From Burkholderiales bacterium (GTDB taxonomy: Bacteria > Pseudomonadota > Gammaproteobacteria > Burkholderiales > JAEUOS01): a stretch of DNA of 8,057 bases. This document shows positions 1 through 5,482 of the stretch, one piece after another. Position 1 is the stretch's first letter. Each line of letters begins with the position of its first letter. The DNA is taken from assembly GCA_947456845.1 (NCBI GenBank), contig CANGUJ010000163.1, positions 1 through 8,057 on the forward strand, in the 5' to 3' direction. A program made the position numbers and the translations under genes. The notes below the pieces were generated by a model. It was not told the DNA's origin. It saw only the letters and a list, made by a program, of their open reading frames with translations, and searched no databases.

Positions 1-24
1 CTGATGTGCGGCACGCGGACATGA
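1..24 (+). CDS. Possible C-terminal end of puhB (partial)
   Basis: The first seven codons of frame 1 are open and end in TGA at 22-24. That stop overlaps the ATG of puhC at 21-23 in an ATGA arrangement, the coupling style also seen in the downstream cell-wall cluster. In known puh operons the gene before puhC is puhB, a membrane protein for reaction centre assembly, so this may be its tail. Seven residues (L-M-C-G-T-R-T) are too few to identify a protein. The upstream gene could instead end at the TGA at 2-4 in another frame. The call rests on gene order only. Confidence 0.3.
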   Translation: MMCGTRT

Positions 25-479
25 ACCACGCGCACGACCAGATTCCATTGCCGAGGCCGATCCTGGTCGGCGTCGGGCTGTTGCTGGCGCTGACCCTGCT
101 TGCCGCTGGCTGGAGCAAGTCGAGCGGGGTCGGTGCGACCCGCCTCGCGGATTCGCCGCCGGTCGAAGTGCGCCATCTGCACTTCGCCGATGCGGAGGAT
201 GGCAGCCTGGTGGTGCGCGACGCGAATAGCGATCGTGTCATCGACACCATTGCGCCCGGCGAAGGCAATTTCGTGCGCGGCACCATGCGTGGCCTGGCGC
301 GCGAGCGCAAGCGCAGCGGCGTCGGCGCGGCGCCGCCTTTCATCCTGATGAGCCGCGCTGACGGGCGTCTCACCCTGGAAGACCCGCAGACCGGACGGCG
401 TGTCGACCTTGAGGCCTTTGGCCAGGCCAATGCAGGCATTTTCGCGCGCTATGTCGCGCTGGCGCGCGCCCCGCGCTGA
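21..479 (+). CDS. puhC: Photosynthetic complex assembly protein PuhC
   Basis: A 152-residue protein with one predicted membrane anchor at about residues 14-30 (ILVGVGLLLALTLLAAG), preceded by a short polar N-terminus, and a soluble domain that probably faces the periplasm. The soluble part carries the family signature around FVRGTMRGLARERKR and a C-terminal DGRLTLEDPQTGRRVDLEAFG segment. PuhC proteins are known to help assemble the reaction centre-LH1 core complex; the biochemical mechanism is unsettled. The length fits the family. I chose ATG 21 because it overlaps the preceding TGA at 22-24; a GTG at position 6 in the same frame would add five residues. It lies 49 bases upstream of acsF in what looks like one operon. 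Recognition is from family sequence features, not a database search. Confidence 0.87.
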   Translation: MNHAHDQIPLPRPILVGVGLLLALTLLAAGWSKSSGVGATRLADSPPVEVRHLHFADAEDGSLVVRDANSDRVIDTIAPGEGNFVRGTMRGLARERKRSGVGAAPPFILMSRADGRLTLEDPQTGRRVDLEAFGQANAGIFARYVALARAPR

Positions 480-528
480 GTCCGGACAACACACCCGAAG
501 CGCCACTCGATTTCATCAGGAGACAGGA

Positions 529-1593
529 ATGGATTACGCAGCCCCGATCGCGACCCCCGCCGACGCCACCGAGAAGGCCCGTGCGGACTCCCTGCTAAGT
601 CCGCGCTTCTACACAACCGACTACAAGGCGATGGACCGTATTGATGTCTCGGCCGTGCGCGCCGAGTGGGATGCCATGATCGCCGAGTACGAGGGGGACA
701 ACAATCACGACCATTTCCAGCGCCCGCCCGAGTTCGCGGCCGAGGTCCGCGAACTGCCGCCGGCACTGCGGCAGGAGTTCCTCGATTTCCTGATCAGTTC
801 GGTGACCTCGGAGTTTTCCGGTTGCGTCCTCTATAACGAGATCCGCAAGAACGTGGACAACCCGGACATCAAGCGCCTGATGACCTACCTGACGCGCGAC
901 GAATCCCGCCACGCGGGCTTCATCAACCAGACGCTCAAGGACTTCGGCTTGGGCGTGGACTTGAACGGGCTCAAGAAGACCAAGGCCTACACCTACTTCA
1001 AGCCCAAGTACATCTTCTACGCCGTCTACCTGTCCGAGAAGATCGGCTATGCACGCTACATCACGATCTTCCGCCAACTCGAGCGGCATCCGGAGTTGCG
1101 TTTCCACCCGATCTTCCGCTGGTTCGAACGCTGGTGCAACGACGAGTTCCGCCACGGCGAGTCCTTCGCGCTGATCATGCGCGCCAATCCGCATCTCCTG
1201 CGCGGCCTGAACAAGCTGTGGATCCGGTTCTTCCTGCTGGCGGTCTATTCGACGATGTACGTGCGCGACCACTCGCGTCCCATCATGCACCGCGCGATGG
1301 GCATGGAGCCGACCGAGTATGACCACACGGTGTTCCGCATCACCTCGGAAATATCGCGCCAGGTGTTTCCGCTCACGCTCGACACCGATTGTGCGGAATT
1401 CCGCGCCGGCCTCGACCGGTTGTGCGACATCGCCGACCGGGCTGCCGCCGCGAAGAAGCGGGGCGGCATCATCGGAGCGGCCAGGCGCGGCTATCTCGCG
1501 GTGGCGGCGGGCGCCACGTTCGCGCGGCTGTTCTTCATACCGGTGAAGCAGAACGAATTGCCCAAGCAGGTCCGCATGGCGCCGGCGTGGTAG
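529..1593 (+). CDS. acsF: Aerobic Mg-protoporphyrin IX monomethyl ester oxidative cyclase AcsF
   Basis: A 354-residue diiron enzyme. It uses O2 and reductant to convert Mg-protoporphyrin IX 13-monomethyl ester to divinyl protochlorophyllide, forming the fifth ring of (bacterio)chlorophyll. Family landmarks are clear: LLSPRFYTTD near residues 22-31, EGDNNHDHF, SEFSGCVLYNEI, DESRHAGF and NDEFRHGE. Likely iron ligands fall on four helices as E95, E125-x-x-H128, E170 and E206-x-x-H209, the ferritin-like pattern; none is missing. The conserved C-terminal end QVRMAPAW is present. ATG 529 is chosen because AGGAG at 518-522 sits six bases upstream and the N-terminus then matches family length; the frame is open back to 400, but that part overlaps puhC. 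Betaproteobacterial AcsF is reported to work without the Ycf54 or BciE partners. It implies a pathway able to run with oxygen; an anaerobic BchE route may exist elsewhere. Confidence 0.96.
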   Translation: MDYAAPIATPADATEKARADSLLSPRFYTTDYKAMDRIDVSAVRAEWDAMIAEYEGDNNHDHFQRPPEFAAEVRELPPALRQEFLDFLISSVTSEFSGCVLYNEIRKNVDNPDIKRLMTYLTRDESRHAGFINQTLKDFGLGVDLNGLKKTKAYTYFKPKYIFYAVYLSEKIGYARYITIFRQLERHPELRFHPIFRWFERWCNDEFRHGESFALIMRANPHLLRGLNKLWIRFFLLAVYSTMYVRDHSRPIMHRAMGMEPTEYDHTVFRITSEISRQVFPLTLDTDCAEFRAGLDRLCDIADRAAAAKKRGGIIGAARRGYLAVAAGATFARLFFIPVKQNELPKQVRMAPAW

Positions 1594-1621
1594 GGCCTGG
1601 CGCCGAGCCGCGGGAGGCCTG

Positions 1622-2398
1622 ATGTCGCAATATCTGCTGCCTGCCCTGTTCGCGATTTTCGTTTGGTGGTTTTCCACCGGCGCGATCCTCTATCTCGACG
1701 GCCTGCCGCGCCGCACGTTCCAGTTGAGCATGGCGGTCGCAAGCGGTTTGGCGCTGGCCGGCCTGTACGGCCTGCATGTCTCTTCAGCGAGCACCAGCGT
1801 TGCCGCAGCCTACTGTGCGTTCAGTTGTGGCGTGCTGGTGTGGGCCTGGCACGAGGTGAGTTTCCTGCTGGGGTTCGTGACCGGCCCGCGCGTGACGCCG
1901 TCGCCGGCCGGATGCTCCGCCTGGACGCATTTCGCGTGCGCGATTCAGACAATCCTGTATCACGAGATCGCGCTGGCCGGCATGGCGGTCGCGGTCGTTC
2001 TGGTGACTTGGAATGCACCAAACCAGGTCGGAACGTGGACCTTCTTGATCCTGTGGTGCATGCGGCAGAGCGCCAAGCTCAATCTCTTCCTCGGCGTGCG
2101 CAACCTGAGCGAAAGTTTCCTACCCGAACACCTGCGTTATCTGGGCACCTACTTCACGCGCCGGCGCATGAACCTGCTGTTCCCGATATCGGTCACGGTC
2201 TCGACGGCGCTGGCGGTCCTGATCTGGCGCGGCGCGCTCGCCGCGGACACCGGGGCTTTCGAGCGAACCGGGCTCACGTTCGCCGGCACCTTGCTGGCCT
2301 TGGCGATTCTCGAGCACTGGTTCATGGTGCTGCCCCTGCCCGCAGAGGGACTGTGGAGCTGGGGGCTCAAGTCGCGCGTGGCGCCGTTGCGTCCCTGA
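1622..2398 (+). CDS. puhE: Photosynthetic complex assembly membrane protein PuhE (DUF3623 family)
   Basis: A 258-residue integral membrane protein with seven predicted transmembrane segments at about residues 4-25, 34-53, 60-85, 108-130, 137-157, 183-202 and 218-239. Characteristic stretches are WWFSTGAILYLDG in helix 1, WAWHEVSFLLGFVTGPR, ILYHEIAL and LWCMRQSAKLNLFLGVRNL. These match my memory of the PuhE family (putative photosynthetic complex assembly protein 2). In purple bacteria it sits at the end of the puhABC-acsF region and influences photosystem levels; no enzymatic activity is established. The start ATG 1622 follows GGGAGG at 1612-1617 with a short four-base spacing, and lies 28 bases after the acsF stop, so the two are probably cotranscribed. 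In several alphaproteobacteria hemA follows puhE; here the operon ends at a terminator facing rpoH. Confidence 0.88.
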   Translation: MSQYLLPALFAIFVWWFSTGAILYLDGLPRRTFQLSMAVASGLALAGLYGLHVSSASTSVAAAYCAFSCGVLVWAWHEVSFLLGFVTGPRVTPSPAGCSAWTHFACAIQTILYHEIALAGMAVAVVLVTWNAPNQVGTWTFLILWCMRQSAKLNLFLGVRNLSESFLPEHLRYLGTYFTRRRMNLLFPISVTVSTALAVLIWRGALAADTGAFERTGLTFAGTLLALAILEHWFMVLPLPAEGLWSWGLKSRVAPLRP

Positions 2399-2419
2399 CC
2401 TGCGCCGCGGGCGGTTTGG

Positions 2420-2451
2420 AAAAACGACGGGCTCCGTGAAGCGGAGCCCGT
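2420..2451. terminator. Bidirectional rho-independent terminator between puhE and rpoH
   Basis: A perfect 10-bp inverted repeat, ACGGGCTCCG (2427-2436) and CGGAGCCCGT (2442-2451), encloses a five-base loop TGAAG. For rpoH transcripts on the minus strand the stem is followed after two bases by five Ts (five As at 2420-2424 on the plus strand), a good intrinsic terminator. For puhE transcripts on the plus strand only TTT directly follows, so termination that way is probably weaker. It sits between the two convergent stop codons, at 2398 and 2480. Confidence 0.85.
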
Positions 2452-2479
2452 TTCAGATGCGCACCCGCGGGCGCGGGGC

Positions 2480-3361
<882 letters not shown>

Positions 3362-3362
3362 G

Positions 3363-3378
3363 GAAGACTCCTCTCTTC
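3363..3378 (-). promoter_or_regulatory. Small leader hairpin presenting the rpoH ribosome binding site
   Basis: On the rpoH mRNA, GAAGA (plus 3378-3374) can pair with TCTTC (3367-3363). The six-base loop between them is GAGGAG, which contains the whole AGGAG Shine-Dalgarno sequence. The stem ends one base before the AUG. Five base pairs, three of them A-U, make a weak helix that could melt with warming. The pairing is seen in the sequence; a thermosensing role is inference. Confidence 0.35.
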
Positions 3379-3388
3379 TGACTGTGGT

Positions 3389-3418
3389 CCCGGCCTGCGG
3401 CTTGTGACTTGGCCCGGG
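3389..3418 (-). promoter_or_regulatory. GC-rich hairpin in the rpoH 5' leader
   Basis: On the rpoH transcript, CCCGGGCC (plus 3418-3411) can pair with GGCCGGG (3395-3389). This gives seven G-C pairs with one bulged G and a 15-base loop. It lies between the predicted transcription start and the ribosome binding site and has no T-run after it, so it is a leader structure and not a terminator. Function is unknown. Confidence 0.35.
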
Positions 3419-3439
3419 AACGCCTGTGCTGTGGATTGG

Positions 3440-3469
3440 ATATTAGCACTCGCGAGCTTTGAGTGCTAA
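3440..3469 (-). promoter_or_regulatory. Candidate sigma-70-type promoter of rpoH
   Basis: Read on the minus strand, TTAGCA (3469-3464, four of six matches to TTGACA) is followed after 18 bases by TAATAT (3445-3440, close to TATAAT). The hexamers sit at the two ends of the CIRCE operator, the geometry expected if HrcA blocks polymerase binding. The predicted start would be near 3433, giving a leader of roughly 70 bases. Confidence 0.5.
3443..3469. promoter_or_regulatory. CIRCE operator (HrcA binding site) upstream of rpoH
   Basis: A perfect inverted repeat, TTAGCACTC (3443-3451) and GAGTGCTAA (3461-3469), separated by exactly nine bases. This matches the CIRCE consensus TTAGCACTC-N9-GAGTGCTAA with no mismatch. 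CIRCE is bound by the repressor HrcA, which loses activity on heat stress and classically controls groESL and dnaK operons. It lies 82 bases upstream of the rpoH start codon and overlaps the candidate rpoH promoter, so rpoH is the likely target. Confidence 0.93.
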
Positions 3470-3550
3470 CAAAGAGCAAAGTTCCCATGGACCGTTGGTT
3501 CGATGAATATATGTATATGTATACACTACATTTATCATATTTCACTTGAG

Positions 3551-3580
3551 ATTAAAATATTTAACCCATTGTTTTTTCAA
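3551..3580 (-). promoter_or_regulatory. Possible second, upstream rpoH promoter
   Basis: On the minus strand, TTGAAA (3580-3575) and TTTAAT (3556-3551) are spaced by 18 bases, each five of six matches to the sigma-70 consensus. It would make a leader of about 180 bases running through the CIRCE element. In DNA this AT-rich chance matches are common, so this is weak. Confidence 0.25.
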
Positions 3581-3641
3581 TAGAACACTTTTGTCAAAAT
3601 TCAGCCGCTATTCGCTAAGTCATTGTCTTAATTGAAAAAAC
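3571..3641. repeat. 11-bp perfect inverted repeat in the AT-rich intergenic core
   Basis: GTTTTTTCAAT at 3571-3581 is the exact reverse complement of ATTGAAAAAAC at 3631-3641, with 49 bases between the arms. The interval also holds the 11-base palindrome TTTTGTCAAAA at 3589-3599. No known operator class is recognised. It could be a paired protein-binding site or chance in AT-rich DNA. Confidence 0.5.
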
Positions 3642-3653
3642 CTCGGGATGCCC

Positions 3654-3682
3654 TTGCATTTGCCCCAAGCATGCTCTACAGT
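3654..3682 (+). promoter_or_regulatory. Candidate promoter of the mraZ (dcw) operon
   Basis: TTGCAT (3654-3659) and TACAGT (3677-3682) are spaced by 17 bases, each four of six matches to the sigma-70 consensus. The -10 element abuts the first MraZ-type repeat at 3681, so transcription would begin inside the repeat array near 3689. That arrangement fits the known autorepression of mraZ operons. Confidence 0.5.
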
Positions 3683-3710
3683 GGGAAAATGTAGGAAAAA
3701 GTGGATGAAG
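3681..3710 (+). promoter_or_regulatory. MraZ box: three tandem 10-bp GTGGGAAAA-type repeats
   Basis: GTGGGAAAAT (3681-3690), GTAGGAAAAA (3691-3700) and GTGGATGAAG (3701-3710) lie head to tail with an exact 10-bp period. The known MraZ operator is a set of TGGGN repeats separated by five bases; here the cores read TGGGA, TAGGA and TGGAT. Their place just before mraZ and over the predicted start point supports autoregulation. A further full-match copy lies at 3743-3752. Confidence 0.75.
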
Positions 3711-3781
3711 TTCCCAATAACTGTGCTGAAGGCGGGCAACGAGTGGGAAAAATCCGCGAATAGCACGAGGGGCAAACCAGG

Positions 3782-4210
3782 ATGTTCCAGGGCGGGGCTA
3801 ATCTCAATCTCGATGCCAAGGGCCGGATGACGGTTCCCGCGCGGCATCGCGACGCATTGCAGGCGCAATGCGAGGGTCGCCTCACGCTTACCAAGCATCC
3901 GGACGGCTGCCTGCTGATGTATCCGCGTCCGGTGTGGGAGGCGCGCCGCGAACAAATCGCCAAGTGGCCCATTGAGGCACGCGGCTGGGCTCGCATCTTC
4001 CTGGGCAGCGCCATGGATGTCGAACTCGACGGCGCCGGACGCCTGCTGATCGCGCCCGAACTGCGCGCGGCTGCCCAACTGGTGCGCGAGGTCGCGCTCG
4101 TCGGGATGGGATCGCATCTTGAAATCTGGGATGCCGCGACCCTGGCGGCCAAGGAAGCGCAGACCGTCGCGCAAGGCATGCCCGAGTCGATGGCCGGCTT
4201 CACCCTCTAG
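3782..4210 (+). CDS. mraZ: Transcriptional regulator MraZ
   Basis: A 142-residue DNA-binding protein of the SpoVT/AbrB-like swapped-hairpin class, normally a ring-shaped oligomer. It represses its own dcw operon in well-studied bacteria. Two internal repeats each carry the family motif: DAKGR at residues 11-15 followed by MTVPARHR, and DGAGR at 83-87 followed by LLIAPELR. The N-terminal MFQGGANLNLDAKGR start and the length are typical. ATG 3782 is preceded by GAGGGG (3767-3772) at nine bases. It is the first gene of the cluster, 16 bases before rsmH, and the MraZ-type repeats directly upstream are its probable binding sites. Confidence 0.95.
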   Translation: MFQGGANLNLDAKGRMTVPARHRDALQAQCEGRLTLTKHPDGCLLMYPRPVWEARREQIAKWPIEARGWARIFLGSAMDVELDGAGRLLIAPELRAAAQLVREVALVGMGSHLEIWDAATLAAKEAQTVAQGMPESMAGFTL

Positions 4211-4226
4211 CACAGCACGCTCCCAA

Positions 4227-5180
4227 GTGAACCATGAAAACCAGGCCGCGCACATCGCCGTTCTTCTCGATGAGGCGGTCGATGCACTGGCCATCAGGCC
4301 GGATGGTGTTTATGTCGATTGCACTTTTGGACGGGGAGGGCACAGCCGGCTGATCCTGTCGCGCCTCGGCCCGAACGGTCGACTCATCGCGCTGGATCGC
4401 GATCCCGCAGCCATCTCAGCCGCTCGGAGCCTGGCCGATGCCAGGTTCCGAGCGGTGCATTCGGGCTTCTCGAGGCTCGACGCGGTTCTCGACAGGTGCG
4501 GGGTGGGAAAGGTGACCGGCGTGCTGATGGACCTGGGCGTGTCGTCACCGCAGATCGAAGTAGCGGAGCGGGGTTTTTCCTTCCGGCGCGACGGGCCGCT
4601 GGACATGCGCATGGATACGACGGCTGGCGAAACGGCGGCACAGTTCCTGGCAATGGCAACGGTGGAAGAGATCGGGGAGGTTCTGAAGAATCATGGGGAA
4701 GAACGGTTTGCTGTTCAGATTGCACAGGCGATTGCTGCTCGCCGCGCAGAGAGGCCGCTCGCTTCAACCCGCGAGCTTGCCGCCCTCGTTGCGGGCGTCG
4801 TCAGGTCGCGGACAAGGCGCCATGAACCGGGGCAGGATCCAGCGACCCGCACCTTTCAGGCTCTACGGATTCACGTCAATCAGGAGCTTGAGGAATTGCA
4901 GGCAGGACTGACAAGCGCGCTGGACCGTCTGGGCGCCGGCGGCAGGCTGGCGGTGATCAGCTTCCATTCGCTTGAAGATCGCATGGTCAAGCTCGCCATG
5001 CGCGCGCGCGTACGGCTCACCGAACCGCCCAAGGGGGTGCCCATCCGTGCCGCCGACCTGCCGGTTCCCGACTATCGTCTGATCGGCCGCGCGCAGCGGC
5101 CGGGCGTCGCCGAGGTGGCGGCCAATCCGCGCGCCCGCAGCGCGACCCTGCGGGTCATCGAAAGGATCGCAGCCGCATGA
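4227..5180 (+). CDS. rsmH: 16S rRNA (cytosine-1402 N4) methyltransferase RsmH (MraW)
   Basis: A 317-residue S-adenosylmethionine-dependent enzyme that N4-methylates C1402 of 16S rRNA near the ribosomal P site. The N-terminal HIAVLLDEAVDAL is the family start. SAM-binding motifs are DCTFGRGGH (residues 31-39) and ALDRDP (55-60); GVLMDLGVSSPQ (98-109), GFSFRRDGPLDMRMD and ISFHSLEDR (244-252) are further hallmarks. The chosen start is GTG 4227: the frame stays open upstream inside mraZ but without a plausible start, and ATG 4234 is out of frame. No good Shine-Dalgarno sequence precedes the GTG, so translation may depend on coupling to mraZ, whose stop is 16 bases away. The end overlaps ftsL as ATGA. 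Confidence 0.95.
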   Translation: MNHENQAAHIAVLLDEAVDALAIRPDGVYVDCTFGRGGHSRLILSRLGPNGRLIALDRDPAAISAARSLADARFRAVHSGFSRLDAVLDRCGVGKVTGVLMDLGVSSPQIEVAERGFSFRRDGPLDMRMDTTAGETAAQFLAMATVEEIGEVLKNHGEERFAVQIAQAIAARRAERPLASTRELAALVAGVVRSRTRRHEPGQDPATRTFQALRIHVNQELEELQAGLTSALDRLGAGGRLAVISFHSLEDRMVKLAMRARVRLTEPPKGVPIRAADLPVPDYRLIGRAQRPGVAEVAANPRARSATLRVIERIAAA

Positions 5181-5482
5181 CGCGCGTGAACCTCGTGCTT
5201 CTGGCGGTGCTGGTCGCCTGCGCCCTGGCCACGGTCACCTCCAATCACCAGGCCCGCAAGCTTTTCATGGAGCTCGAGCGTGCGCGCGCCGAGCAAAAGC
5301 GCATCGACGTGGAGTGGGGCCAGTTGCAGCTCGAGCAGTCCACCTGGGCCAAACATGCGTTGATCGAAGGCATCGCCACCCGCTCGCTGGCAATGCGGGC
5401 GCCCGACGCGCGGCGTCTGCAGTTCGTCAATCCGGCGCCCGCGCCGGCCGCGGCCCCGCCCAGGCAGGAGGTCGCCAAATGA
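5177..5482 (+). CDS. ftsL: Cell division protein FtsL
   Basis: A 101-residue bitopic membrane protein of the divisome. It has a very short N-terminus, one transmembrane helix at about residues 4-20 (VNLVLLAVLVACALATV), then a predicted coiled coil at about 26-55 (ARKLFMELERARAEQKRIDV and onward), and an Ala/Pro-rich tail (PAPAPAAAPP). FtsL forms the FtsQLB complex that activates the septal synthase FtsWI. Sequence conservation in this family is low, so the call rests on architecture and position between rsmH and ftsI. ATG 5177 overlaps the rsmH stop (5178-5180) and has AAGGA at 5162-5166. The stop at 5480-5482 overlaps the ftsI start. Confidence 0.92.
   Translation: MTRVNLVLLAVLVACALATVTSNHQARKLFMELERARAEQKRIDVEWGQLQLEQSTWAKHALIEGIATRSLAMRAPDARRLQFVNPAPAPAAAPPRQEVAK

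Larger units (their letters stand above)
3362..3781. other. Divergent rpoH/mraZ intergenic control region (420 bp, no gene)
   Basis: No convincing coding sequence. From left to right it holds the rpoH leader with two potential hairpins (3363-3418), the CIRCE operator and a candidate rpoH promoter (3440-3469), an AT-rich core with 23 G+C of 100 bases at 3501-3600, an 11-bp inverted repeat with arms at 3571-3581 and 3631-3641, and the mraZ promoter with MraZ-type repeats (3654-3752). Neighbouring coding DNA is far richer in G+C, for example 40 of 60 bases at 6061-6120. It supplies control to two unrelated units: the heat-shock sigma factor and the cell-wall cluster. Confidence 0.8.

Noticed and set aside
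400..528. Upstream extension of the acsF reading frame into puhC
   Set aside because: The extension is an out-of-frame read of puhC, and a good ribosome binding site at 518-522 marks ATG 529 as the start.
595..1677. A 360-codon minus-strand open frame opposite acsF
   Set aside because: It mirrors a highly conserved AcsF coding sequence, shows no family features and has no separate operon context.
3512..3530. A PpsR/CrtJ-like site (TGT...ACA) in the AT-rich spacer
   Set aside because: The spacing between TGT and ACA is 13, not the 12 of the known motif, and the neighbouring genes rpoH and mraZ are not photosynthesis genes. The overlapping TGTATACA at 3518-3525 is a short palindrome expected by chance in such AT-rich DNA.
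3648..3830. A 60-codon plus-strand frame across the mraZ promoter and leader
   Set aside because: It covers the MraZ box and overlaps the mraZ start in another frame. No credible ribosome binding site or protein family is evident.
3620..4294. A 224-codon minus-strand open frame opposite mraZ and its promoter region
   Set aside because: It runs through the MraZ repeat array and the mraZ gene, has no recognisable features and is best explained as a shadow frame.
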